Shown: one piece after another, positions 33,801 to 42,218 of the stretch
How the letters are laid out: each line of letters begins with the position of its first letter
How positions within the stretch are numbered: the first letter of the stretch is position 1
From: Clostridium sp. cel8
GTDB taxonomy: Bacteria; Bacillota; Clostridia; Clostridiales; Clostridiaceae
NCBI RefSeq assembly: GCF_014050525.1
Contig: NZ_JACGAG010000004.1
Span: 62,001-126,000, forward strand
Reading direction: 5' to 3'
Length of the DNA stretch: 64,000 nt
Notes under the pieces: generated by a model
Told to the model about the DNA's origin: nothing
The model's database searches: none
The model's input: the letters and a program-made list of their open reading frames with translations, nothing else
Made by a program: the position numbers and the translations under genes

Positions 33801-35192
33801 ATGAATCTTTTCAAAAAGAAATCACTAGAGCAATTAAGCGATAGTGTAAAGAAGACAAATTTAGAGAGAAATCTTACGGCAAAGGATATAGCAGCACTTG
33901 GAATAGGTGCAGTTGTAGGAGTTGGAATATTTGTTGCTACAGGTGAAGGGGCACATGCAGCTGGTCCAGGAATTATACTTTCATTTGTGCTAGCTGGAAT
34001 AGTAGCTTGCTTGTGTGGACTTTGTTATTGTGAACTTGCAACTATGTTTCCTGTAGCTGGAAGTACATATTCTTATGCATATATTGCTTTTGGTGAATTT
34101 ATAGCGATGATTGTTGGATGGTGTTTAACTGCAGAGTACATTGTTGCAGTTAGTGCAGTAGCATCTGGATGGTCAGGAACATTTAGAGGAGTTTTAAGGT
34201 CAATAGGTATTAATTTTCCACATATTATAGCTGCTTCTCCTCAAAATGGTGGAATATTTGACCTTCCTGCAGTTGCTATAATATTGATATTAACAACTTT
34301 GCTTTGCTATGGAATGCGTGAAAGTTCAAGAGTAAATAACATAATAGTTGTGATTAAAATAGCTATAATTCTTTTGTTTATAATTCTTGGAGTATCTCAC
34401 ATAAAGATATCAAATTATAAACCTTTTATGCCTTATGGTTGGAAAGGAATTTTTACAGGTGCAAGTATGGTATTTTTCTCATTTATAGGATTTGATGCAA
34501 TTTCAACTTCAGCAGAAGAAGCTAAAGATCCTAAAAGAGATGTATCAAGGGGTATAATAATGTGCCTTATAGTAGTTTGTATATTGTATGTTTCAGTAGC
34601 AGTAGTTCTTACTGGAATGGTACCTTTTAATCAAATAGTTTCAGATAACGCAGTTCCAGATGCATTGTCCAAAGTTGGAATTACTTGGGGCTCGGCATTA
34701 GTAGGAGTTGGTGCAATACTTGGAATGATTTCAGTAATGCTTGCTATGCTTTACGGACAGGTTAGGATATTTATGGTTATGTCAAGAGATGGACTTTTGC
34801 CAAAGATATTTTCAGATATTAATAAAAAACATAACACCCCAGTTAAAGCTACTGTAATAACAGGAGTTATAGCCTCAATTGTAGCAGGGGTTTTACCACT
34901 TAGTATAATAGTTGAATTTTTAAGTATAGGAACTTTACTTAGTTTTATGGTAGTATCTATAGGAGTTATATATCTTAGAAAATCAATGCCAAATTATGAA
35001 AGAAAATTTAGGTGTCCGGGGGTTCCATATACACCAATAGTAACCGTTCTATCTTGCATACTATTATTAGTTTCAATGCGTCTTATAACATGGATAGGAT
35101 TTTTAGTATGGCTTTCAATTGGAATTGTAGTTTATTTTACTTATGGTAGAACACACAGTGTTGTTCAAAATGAAAATAAGGATGCTTCATAG
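33801..35192 (+). CDS. APC-family amino acid permease, copy 2
   Basis: A 463-residue paralogue of the preceding permease, sharing the N-terminal MNLFKKKSL, the ALGIGAVVGVGIFVATGEGAH loop, the TM6 motif and the C-terminal YFTYGRTHSVVQNENK. Most differences are conservative and fall in outer loops (residues 130-160) and TM helices, so substrate range may differ slightly. GGGGGC lies upstream of the ATG. It ends at a strong palindromic terminator shared with the convergent cls gene. Confidence 0.9.
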   Translation: MNLFKKKSLEQLSDSVKKTNLERNLTAKDIAALGIGAVVGVGIFVATGEGAHAAGPGIILSFVLAGIVACLCGLCYCELATMFPVAGSTYSYAYIAFGEFIAMIVGWCLTAEYIVAVSAVASGWSGTFRGVLRSIGINFPHIIAASPQNGGIFDLPAVAIILILTTLLCYGMRESSRVNNIIVVIKIAIILLFIILGVSHIKISNYKPFMPYGWKGIFTGASMVFFSFIGFDAISTSAEEAKDPKRDVSRGIIMCLIVVCILYVSVAVVLTGMVPFNQIVSDNAVPDALSKVGITWGSALVGVGAILGMISVMLAMLYGQVRIFMVMSRDGLLPKIFSDINKKHNTPVKATVITGVIASIVAGVLPLSIIVEFLSIGTLLSFMVVSIGVIYLRKSMPNYERKFRCPGVPYTPIVTVLSCILLLVSMRLITWIGFLVWLSIGIVVYFTYGRTHSVVQNENKDAS

Positions 35193-35216
35193 ATTTGGAA
35201 TAGAATATTTCTTTTT

Positions 35217-35258
35217 AATTAATTAGCGGTTATGAAATTTCATAACCGCTAATTAATT
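35217..35258 (+). terminator. Bidirectional terminator, perfect 21-bp-arm palindrome
   Basis: Bases 35217-35258 form a perfect palindrome without loop (core TTAGCGGTTATGAAA and its complement). It lies between convergent genes, with a T run on the + side (TATTTTTTAAT). Confidence 0.8.
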
Positions 35259-35276
35259 GTGTATTTTTTAATATAT

Positions 35277-36800
35277 TTACGCAAGAGGTGCAAATAACCT
35301 AAGAATTGATTCAATAACTTTTTTAGAAAAACTTCTTTTCTCCCAAACATCTTTTTCTACTTTTTTAGATACTGATAGTGTTTTTAGAAAATCATCATGA
35401 ATATTTTTTATAGCAGGAACATCATACATATAAGTAGCACACTCAAAGTGTAAAAATAAGCTTCTATAATCCATGTTGATTGTTCCAACAACAGCACATT
35501 CGTAATCTGAAATTAATACTTTACCATGTATAAATCCTGGTGTATATTCATATATTTCTATTCCAGAGTCCAATAATTTATCATAATGGGATCTAGTAAG
35601 CATTTGAATAACTCGCTTATCTGGAATAAAAGGAGTTATAATCTTTACATCTACTCCTCTTTTAGATGCTAGAGATAGTGCTAATATCAGTTCATAATCT
35701 ATTATTAAGTAAGGAGTTGCAATATAGATATAGTCTTTAGCACTATTTATTATGTCCATATATACATATTCAGCAGTGCTGTCTACCTGTTCTGGTCCAC
35801 TTGAATAAGGTACAACAATACCTTTTGTATTTTTGATTTTTGATGGGAGTTTATATTTTTGAAAATCTTCTTTTTCTTTTGTTATAGATTGCCACATTCT
35901 AAGAAACATTGTGGTAAAACTGAAAACAGCATCGCCTTCAAGGCGAACGGACATATCCTTCCAATATCCGTATTTGGGATAGGAATTTATATACTCATCA
36001 CCTATATTCATTCCTCCAGTAAAGCCAATTGAGTTGTCTATAATTACTAATTTTCTGTGATCTCTGTAGTTGAGCATTAAATTTAAAATGAGTTTTATAG
36101 GATTAAAAATTTTAAATTTTATATTGTTTTCTTTTAAGGACTTTCTAAAATCTTTTGGTAATACAAATAGAGATCCTATATAATCTACTAATATCCTTAC
36201 TTCTACACCATTTTTCGACTTTTCTTTTAGAATTTTAAGAATTTCTTCCCACATTTCTCCTTTGGATATTATAAAAAATTCAAGAAAAATAAATTTCTTG
36301 GCTCCATTTAAATCTTCTAATAGTTTTTTATACATTGATTCTCCATTTGGGAAATAAGTTATATTTGTATTTTCATAGGAAGGATAACCACAGATGTTTT
36401 TAATCAGTCTTGTTTCATTATATCTTATTCTATTTTTTTTCTTTAGAGAATCAAGCATATTTTGATTTTCTTCCACCAGTATTTTTTTACCAGAACTTAT
36501 TTTATTTATTTTGGTAAAGTTTCTGTTAGTGCCTAGTCTAGCTATAATATAAATTATAGCACCAATTATTGGGATTAGTAATATAAGAGCAATCCAACTT
36601 ACTTTATATGATGTGTTTTTATACTTGTAATTTAAATGAACTACTGCAATAAAACTTATGATTTCAAATAGAGCAAAATAGTATATGAAAAATACATTTA
36701 GCATATTGGAGATTAGTGTTATAGCTATAAATTGAAATACTAACCAAAATGCAAAGACTATCAATTTTAAAATTGAAATAAATATTTTCCTTTCGCCCAA
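35277..36800 (-). CDS. cls: Cardiolipin synthase
   Basis: A 507-residue PLD-superfamily enzyme joining two phosphatidylglycerols to cardiolipin and glycerol. Two or three N-terminal TM helices (residues 8-90) are followed by two HKD motifs: HRKLVIIDNSIGFTGG near residue 250 and HGKVLISDYECAVVGTINMD near 425, each H-x-K-x4-D with the downstream Gly/Asn. The C-terminus ends LRLFAPLA, as in other Cls. The start codon is TTG at 36800 behind AGGTGA. It is transcribed towards the permeases and is downstream of the zinc-ribbon gene on the same strand. Confidence 0.93.
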   Translation of the reverse strand: MGERKIFISILKLIVFAFWLVFQFIAITLISNMLNVFFIYYFALFEIISFIAVVHLNYKYKNTSYKVSWIALILLIPIIGAIIYIIARLGTNRNFTKINKISSGKKILVEENQNMLDSLKKKNRIRYNETRLIKNICGYPSYENTNITYFPNGESMYKKLLEDLNGAKKFIFLEFFIISKGEMWEEILKILKEKSKNGVEVRILVDYIGSLFVLPKDFRKSLKENNIKFKIFNPIKLILNLMLNYRDHRKLVIIDNSIGFTGGMNIGDEYINSYPKYGYWKDMSVRLEGDAVFSFTTMFLRMWQSITKEKEDFQKYKLPSKIKNTKGIVVPYSSGPEQVDSTAEYVYMDIINSAKDYIYIATPYLIIDYELILALSLASKRGVDVKIITPFIPDKRVIQMLTRSHYDKLLDSGIEIYEYTPGFIHGKVLISDYECAVVGTINMDYRSLFLHFECATYMYDVPAIKNIHDDFLKTLSVSKKVEKDVWEKRSFSKKVIESILRLFAPLA

Positions 36801-36886
36801 ATATAGTCACCTGCCTTTACATTTTTATATTATTTTCTCATAAACAGTGGTATAAAAGATAACATGTAAAATAGGTTCTATTTAAT

Positions 36887-37273
36887 CTATGATTTGCCTT
36901 TAAAGGAGGTTCCACAATTTTTACAAGTTATTATTATTTTACCTTTGTGTTTAGGAACTCTTAACTTTTGGGAACAATTAGGACATTTAAATATTTTATA
37001 ATATCTTCTTTGATTTAATGAATGTAGGAATTTATTTATTCTTATATTCATAGGTGCAATAAATCTTTCATAAGATTGTAGTTCTCTATATCTTTTATAT
37101 TTATTTTTTGAAATGCATCTCCAAGTTCCATAAATAATACAGACTAATCCAAATGTAGATCCATGTTTAAATATTGAAAGTATTAAACCTAGAATAAAAA
37201 GATGTTTTGAAAGAGTATCAATACCATAACTATCTCTGAAGTAGTAAGAGAGTTTATTTAGAAAGTTATTCAA
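36887..37273 (-). CDS. Membrane protein with C-terminal zinc ribbon, unknown function
   Basis: A 128-residue protein. One hydrophobic hairpin (about residues 25-50, LFILGLILSIFK and GLVCIIYGTWR) is followed by a basic segment and a C-terminal zinc ribbon, CPNCSQKLRVPKHKGKIIITCKNCG, with two CxxC pairs 20 residues apart. The TTG at 37273 is preferred as start because AGGAG lies 8 nt upstream; the GTG at 37282 touches the ribosome site. Similar small proteins are common in Firmicutes but have no assigned role. It precedes cls, and the two may be co-transcribed. Confidence 0.7.
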   Translation of the reverse strand: MNNFLNKLSYYFRDSYGIDTLSKHLFILGLILSIFKHGSTFGLVCIIYGTWRCISKNKYKRYRELQSYERFIAPMNIRINKFLHSLNQRRYYKIFKCPNCSQKLRVPKHKGKIIITCKNCGTSFKGKS

Positions 37274-37452
37274 ATTTATCACTCCTATAAATTGATAGTA
37301 GTCACATAATAGTATATTTTATTTTTAAAGATTCTACAATATAATTTTAAAGTGTATATATAAACTTTAAAGTATTATAATTGATTTGTCTACACATAAG
37401 TCAATTTATTCATAATGTATGAGATAAAATAGTAAAAAAATGAAATTATGTA

Positions 37453-37480
37453 TTGACATAGATTTAAAAACTGATATAAT
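37453..37480 (+). promoter_or_regulatory. Promoter of the aromatic amino-acid operon
   Basis: TTGACA (37453-37458), 16-nt spacer, TATAAT (37475-37480): consensus hexamers. The leader from about 37487 to 37866 is 380 nt long and holds a small ORF and an attenuator. Confidence 0.8.
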
Positions 37481-37535
37481 TATTGACAAACACAAATTAA
37501 TTATATTTTAAAAATTTTCGGAGGAATACATTATT

Positions 37536-37682
37536 ATGAAAAACATCATTGGAAAGGAAATTGGAAGCAAAAGTGCATACTTTGGTTTTAGCTTTAACTG
37601 GGGCTACTTTTATTTTAGCGCTAGTTACTTCTTTTGCAAAAAAATATCCAATCAATTTCTAATGAGTAGAGTAATAATTTAA
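37536..37682 (+). CDS. Aromatic-rich leader peptide (putative attenuation peptide)
   Basis: A 48-codon ORF with ATG at 37536 after GGAGG (37520-37524; 11-nt spacing, rather long). Residues 15-33 hold 12 aromatic residues in 19 (7 Phe, 4 Tyr, 1 Trp; core YFGFSFNWGYFYF). It lies between the promoter and an intrinsic terminator upstream of aroF-tyrA-aroA-aroC-pheA. An overlapping frame (37549-37662, TTG start without ribosome site) reads as a hydrophobic peptide, KVHTLVLALTGATFILALV, and is the main alternative: a small membrane protein. The aromatic codons, position and antiterminator pairing favour the leader reading. Confidence 0.55.
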   Translation: MKNIIGKEIGSKSAYFGFSFNWGYFYFSASYFFCKKISNQFLMSRVII

Positions 37683-37771
37683 ATACAATAGCTTGATATA
37701 TAAACTTTTAATCAACCAATATAAATTGTGTATTTTAATTAGCAGAACCTCATTAGAGGATCTGCTTTTTT
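37658..37771 (+). terminator. Attenuator: antiterminator segment and intrinsic terminator before aroF
   Basis: The terminator is AGCAGA-A-CCTC (37741-37751), loop ATTA, GAGG-A-TCTGCT (37756-37766), then TTTTTT. TCTAATGAG at 37658-37666, inside the end of the leader ORF, is a perfect 9-nt complement of CTCATTAGA (37749-37757), which overlaps the terminator's 5' arm and loop. The two pairings exclude each other. A ribosome stalled on the aromatic codons would leave 37658-37666 free to form the antiterminator. A ribosome finishing at 37682 would cover it and let the terminator form. Confidence 0.7.
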
Positions 37772-37866
37772 ATATGTTAAATTAATTTGTAATCCGGAGT
37801 ATAAATTATTTAACAAATATCAAAATTTTATTAAATTCAAATTTATTTAAGATAGGAGAATAAATT

Positions 37867-38901
37867 ATGGTAATTGTTATGAAACCTCATACACCTAAAG
37901 AGGAAATTATGGTATTAAAGAATAAACTTGAAAAAGAGAATGTTAAGGTTAATGTTTCAATAGGAGAGGAATATATTGTACTTGGATTAATTGGCGATAC
38001 TACAAAAATTGAAATTAGTAAAATTCAGGCAAATGATTATGTTGAAAAAGTTATAAAGGTTCAAGAAAAATACAAGTTAGCAAATAGATTATTTCATCCT
38101 GAGGATACAGTTGTAGATGTAAACGGAGAAAAAATAGGAGAAAATAATAGTTTAGCTGTTATAGCAGGTCCATGTTCAGTGGAAAATGAGAAGCAGATAA
38201 TTGAAATAGCAAAACAGGTAAAACAAAGTGGTGCAAATTTTTTAAGAGGAGGAGCATTTAAACCAAGGACATCACCATATAGTTTCCAAGGACTTGAAAC
38301 TAAAGGACTTGATCTTTTAAAATTAGCAAAAAGGGAAACTGGATTACCTATAGTTACTGAGATAATGTCTGTAGATATGATAGATAGATTTGTTGAAGAT
38401 GTAGATGTAATTCAAGTGGGAGCCAGGAATATGCAGAACTTTTCTCTTTTAAAAGAGCTTGGAAAAACAAGGAAGCCAATACTTTTAAAAAGAGGGCTCT
38501 CAGCTACAATAGAAGAACTTTTAATGTCTGCTGAATATATAATGTCAGAGGGAAATAAAAATGTAATACTTTGCGAAAGGGGCATAAGAACTTTTGAAAA
38601 TTATACTAGAAACACTTTGGATTTAAGTGCTATTCCGGCTATAAAAAAGTTAAGTCACTTGCCAGTAATAGTTGATCCAAGTCATGCTGCAGGATTATGG
38701 TGGATGGTTGAACCGCTGTCTAAAGCAGCAGTGGCAGTTGGAGCAGATGGTCTTATAATTGAAGTCCACAATGATCCTGAAAATGCACTAAGTGACGGTC
38801 AGCAGTCAATAACTCCAAAGAGATTTAAAAAATTGATGTCAAACATAAATAAGTTGATAGAAGCAGGCATAAGACAGGAATACAATACTATTAATGCATA
38901 A
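37867..38901 (+). CDS. aroF: 3-deoxy-7-phosphoheptulonate synthase (DAHP synthase)
   Basis: A 344-residue type-I-beta DAHP synthase, first step of the shikimate pathway (PEP + erythrose-4-phosphate). Residues 1-70 are the N-terminal ferredoxin-like (ACT-like) regulatory domain found in Thermotoga-type enzymes. The barrel follows with IAGPCSVEN, FLRGGAFKPRTSPYSFQG, QVGARNMQN, LLKRGLSATIEE, CERGIRTFENYTRNTLDL and DPSHAAGLWWMV. The ribosome site is TAGGAG. It heads the aro operon behind the attenuator. Confidence 0.95.
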   Translation: MVIVMKPHTPKEEIMVLKNKLEKENVKVNVSIGEEYIVLGLIGDTTKIEISKIQANDYVEKVIKVQEKYKLANRLFHPEDTVVDVNGEKIGENNSLAVIAGPCSVENEKQIIEIAKQVKQSGANFLRGGAFKPRTSPYSFQGLETKGLDLLKLAKRETGLPIVTEIMSVDMIDRFVEDVDVIQVGARNMQNFSLLKELGKTRKPILLKRGLSATIEELLMSAEYIMSEGNKNVILCERGIRTFENYTRNTLDLSAIPAIKKLSHLPVIVDPSHAAGLWWMVEPLSKAAVAVGADGLIIEVHNDPENALSDGQQSITPKRFKKLMSNINKLIEAGIRQEYNTINA

Positions 38902-38935
38902 AGGCATTTAACTATCTACTTACGGGGGGATAAAC

Positions 38936-39796
38936 TTGGAAGATTGTGATTTTAGTAACTTTAAAATTGCTGTTGTTGGAATTGGTCTTATTGGAGGTTC
39001 TTATGCAATGGCGTTAAGAACATTAAAACCAAAATATATAGTTGGAATAGATAAAGATATAAATACTTTAAATAAAGCTTTAGATATGGATATATTAGAT
39101 TCTGCATATACAGAACCTGGAGTATTCTTAAGAGATATGGACATGATAATAATATCTCTTTATCCTAAAGATACAATTGATTTTATAAGAGAAAATATAG
39201 AATATTTTAAGCCTGGAGTACTTTTAACAGATACTTCAGGCATAAAGAAAATAGTTCTAGATTCTGTAAATTCTTTTTTGCCAAGTGACATTGAATTTGT
39301 AGGGGGACATCCCATGGCTGGGCGGGAGTATAAAGGAATAGAGTATGCAGATGCTTCTATATTTAAAGATGCTAATTATATAATAACGCCATGCAGTAGA
39401 AACAAAAAGTCGAGCATTGAAATAATATCAATTATGGCTAGGAAATTTGGCTGTAAAAATGTAGAATGCATTTCCGCAGAGGAGCATGATAATATAATTG
39501 CATATACAAGTCAGCTTCCGCATATTATAGCGGCGGCACTTATGGATGAAAGCATAGAAGAAATGAAGCCTGAATTATTTGCAGGTGGAAGTTTTAGAGA
39601 TGCAACTAGGGTAGCTTTAATAAATTCTAAATTATGGACAGAACTTTTTATGCTTAACTCCGATAAGCTAATTTCTAAGATAGAGCAGTTTGAAAATTCA
39701 CTTTCAAGAATTAAAAAGGATATTAAAGATAAAAATACCAATGATTTAAAAGCTGTATTAGAAAATTCAGTTTTACTTAAGAAGAAACTTAACTAA
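38936..39796 (+). CDS. tyrA: Prephenate dehydrogenase
   Basis: A 286-residue NAD-dependent enzyme making 4-hydroxyphenylpyruvate for tyrosine. The N-terminal Rossmann motif is VVGIGLIGGSYAMAL. LLTDTSGIKKIV, GGHPMAGREYKGIEYAD (substrate loop) and YTSQLPHIIAAALM with the catalytic His-region follow. It starts at TTG 38936 behind GGGGGG. No C-terminal ACT domain is present, so feedback control must come from elsewhere, for example AroF or the attenuator. Confidence 0.93.
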   Translation: MEDCDFSNFKIAVVGIGLIGGSYAMALRTLKPKYIVGIDKDINTLNKALDMDILDSAYTEPGVFLRDMDMIIISLYPKDTIDFIRENIEYFKPGVLLTDTSGIKKIVLDSVNSFLPSDIEFVGGHPMAGREYKGIEYADASIFKDANYIITPCSRNKKSSIEIISIMARKFGCKNVECISAEEHDNIIAYTSQLPHIIAAALMDESIEEMKPELFAGGSFRDATRVALINSKLWTELFMLNSDKLISKIEQFENSLSRIKKDIKDKNTNDLKAVLENSVLLKKKLN

Positions 39797-39819
39797 ATAC
39801 ACAAAAAAGGGGAATCTAC

Positions 39820-41091
39820 ATGAAAACTGTTAAAATTATTCCCAATGCATTTAAGGGAAAAATAAAAGTTCCATCGTCAAAGAGTTTTTGTCATAGAAGC
39901 ATAATTTGTTCATCTTTGGCAAAAGGTAGAAGCGAAATAAAGAATATATATTTTTCCAGAGACATAGCAGCTACAATAGAGGCGATGAGATCTCTTGGAG
40001 CCAAAATTGAAGTATACAAGGATTCAGTTATAGTAAATGGCGCTGATAGGATTACATTAAAAAATGATTCTATATTCTGTGGTGAATCTGGATCTACAAT
40101 CAGATTTATAATACCTATAATTGCTACATTAGGAAAAAAGGCAGTTTTATCTGGACAGGGCAAGCTTATAGAAAGACCGCTTGATGTGTATTATAAAATA
40201 TTTGAAGAACAAGGTATATATTATAAGAATTCAGATGGTAAACTTCCTCTTGAGATAAATGGGAAGCTAAAACCTGGAAAGTATATGATAAGAGGAGATA
40301 TAAGTTCTCAATTCATAACTGGACTTTTGTTTGCTCTTCCACTTTTAAAAGATGATTCACAAATAGAAATAACAACAACTCTTGAATCGAAACCTTATGT
40401 TGATATGACTTTAGACATAATAAGAAAATTTGGGATAATTGTTGAAAATATAGATTATAAAAAATTTATAATACCAGGTAACCAATCCTATAAGAGTTTT
40501 AATTACACGGTAGAGGCGGATTTTTCACAGGCAGCCTTTTTACTTGCAATGGGATTACTAGGAGAGAGAGTTTCCTGTGAGGGGATGAATATTAATTCAT
40601 GTCAAGGTGATAGAGTTATAGTTGATTTATTAAAGAAAATGGGAGCAGATATAAAAATAGAAGGAGATAGTATAATTTCAAATAAATCACAGACTAAAGG
40701 TATTGTGATTGATGCTTCTCAATGTCCTGATCTTGTTCCAATAATTGCAGCTGTTGCATCTGTAAGTTGTGGAACTACTGAAATTATAAATGCAGCTAGA
40801 CTTAGAATTAAAGAATCAGATAGACTTACTGCTATTTCTTCACAATTGAATAAAATAGGTGCTAGTGTTTATGAAAAATCTGATGGACTTGTGATAAAAG
40901 GTAAAAAATCACTTGAAGGTGGAGAAGTGTCAAGTTTTAATGATCATAGAATAGCTATGTCACTTGCAGCTGTATCTTCCATGTGTAAAAATGCTCTTAT
41001 AATTAATGGAGCAGATTGTGTAAATAAATCTTATCCAGATTTTTGGAGAGATTTTGTAAGTCTAGGTGGAAATATAGAAGAATTAAAATAA
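39820..41091 (+). CDS. aroA: 5-enolpyruvylshikimate-3-phosphate synthase
   Basis: A 423-residue EPSP synthase joining PEP to shikimate-3-phosphate. KIKVPSSKSFCHRSIICSSLAKG holds the substrate-binding Lys-Ser, GESGSTIRFIIPI is the PEP-binding loop, SSQFITGLLFALP binds shikimate phosphate, and RLRIKESDRLTAISSQLNKIG plus SFNDHRIAMSLA complete the site. The length is normal. The ribosome site AAAGGGG stands 8 nt before ATG. Third gene of the operon. Confidence 0.95.
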   Translation: MKTVKIIPNAFKGKIKVPSSKSFCHRSIICSSLAKGRSEIKNIYFSRDIAATIEAMRSLGAKIEVYKDSVIVNGADRITLKNDSIFCGESGSTIRFIIPIIATLGKKAVLSGQGKLIERPLDVYYKIFEEQGIYYKNSDGKLPLEINGKLKPGKYMIRGDISSQFITGLLFALPLLKDDSQIEITTTLESKPYVDMTLDIIRKFGIIVENIDYKKFIIPGNQSYKSFNYTVEADFSQAAFLLAMGLLGERVSCEGMNINSCQGDRVIVDLLKKMGADIKIEGDSIISNKSQTKGIVIDASQCPDLVPIIAAVASVSCGTTEIINAARLRIKESDRLTAISSQLNKIGASVYEKSDGLVIKGKKSLEGGEVSSFNDHRIAMSLAAVSSMCKNALIINGADCVNKSYPDFWRDFVSLGGNIEELK

Positions 41092-41113
41092 TTAATGATT
41101 AGGGGTTTTATGT

Positions 41114-42205
41114 ATGAGTGGAATTTTTGGAAATAATATAAAAATATCTATTTTTGGAGAATCTCACGGTACTGCTATAGGAGTTACTATAAATGGATTA
41201 AGGCCTGGAATAAAATTGGATATAGATTACATAGAAGAACAAATGAAAAGAAGAGCTCCAGGTACAAGTAATCTTACCACATCTAGAAAAGAAAAGGATG
41301 AATTTAAAATATTAAGTGGATATTTTAACGGAAGGACTACAGGTACACCACTTTGTGCAATTATAGAAAATAGTGATAAACATTCAAAAGACTATGAGAG
41401 AACTAAAAATCTTATGAGGCCTGGTCATGCTGATTTCACTGGGTTTGTAAAATACAATGGATTTAATGATTATAGGGGTGGAGGACATTTTTCAGGAAGA
41501 ATTACAGCACCACTTGTATTTGCAGGTTCCATATGTAGAAAGATTTTAGAAGAAAAGGGCATATTTATAGGGAGCCACATAAAGAGTATAGGTAATGTGC
41601 AGGATAATTTTAAAGATAAGAGTTTATTTGATCCTGTTTATGTTAAAGAAGATATATTAAAAAAGCTTTCTAAAAGTAAATTTCCTGTAATAGATAAAAA
41701 ATCTGCTGAAGAAATGAAAAAAGCAATTATTGAAGCAAAATCTGATTGTGATTCTATTGGAGGAATTATTGAAACGGCAATTATAAATATTCCAGCTGGA
41801 GTTGGAGATCCTTTTTTTGATTCAGTGGAAAGTACTCTTTCTCACCTTTTGTTTTCAGTACCAGCAGTTAAAGGTGTTGAATTTGGACGTGGATTTGAAA
41901 TTGCAACTATGAGAGGATCTTCTGCAAATGATGAATATTATATTGATGAAAATGGAAATGTAAAGACATATACAAATAATAATGGAGGAATTTTAGGAGG
42001 AATTACAAATGGAATGCCAGTTTTTTTTAGAACAGTTATAAAACCTACAGCATCTATATTAAAAGAGCAGAATACTGTGGATATAGAAAAAAAAGAAAAT
42101 TCAAAAATTATTATACATGGAAGGCATGACCCATGTATTGTTACAAGGGCAGTTCCAGTTATAGAGGCAGTGAGTGCTATTGCAATATTAGATATGATGT
42201 ATTGA
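41114..42205 (+). CDS. aroC: Chorismate synthase
   Basis: A 363-residue FMN-dependent lyase converting EPSP to chorismate. IFGESHGTAIGVTINGLRPG is the N-terminal signature. RRAPGTSNLTTSRKEKDEF, MRPGHADFTGFVKYNGFNDYRGGGHFSGR (FMN and substrate site), and KPTASILKEQNTV with GRHDPCIVTRAVPVIEA near the end are all conserved. The reduced FMN must be supplied by a separate reductase in this type. Fourth gene of the operon. Confidence 0.95.
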   Translation: MSGIFGNNIKISIFGESHGTAIGVTINGLRPGIKLDIDYIEEQMKRRAPGTSNLTTSRKEKDEFKILSGYFNGRTTGTPLCAIIENSDKHSKDYERTKNLMRPGHADFTGFVKYNGFNDYRGGGHFSGRITAPLVFAGSICRKILEEKGIFIGSHIKSIGNVQDNFKDKSLFDPVYVKEDILKKLSKSKFPVIDKKSAEEMKKAIIEAKSDCDSIGGIIETAIINIPAGVGDPFFDSVESTLSHLLFSVPAVKGVEFGRGFEIATMRGSSANDEYYIDENGNVKTYTNNNGGILGGITNGMPVFFRTVIKPTASILKEQNTVDIEKKENSKIIIHGRHDPCIVTRAVPVIEAVSAIAILDMMY

Positions 42206-42218
42206 TGGAGGGATTATT

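Noticed and set aside
37549-37662. Small hydrophobic protein in the frame overlapping the aromatic leader ORF
   Set aside because: TTG start without a ribosome site; kept as the main alternative because its composition is protein-like.
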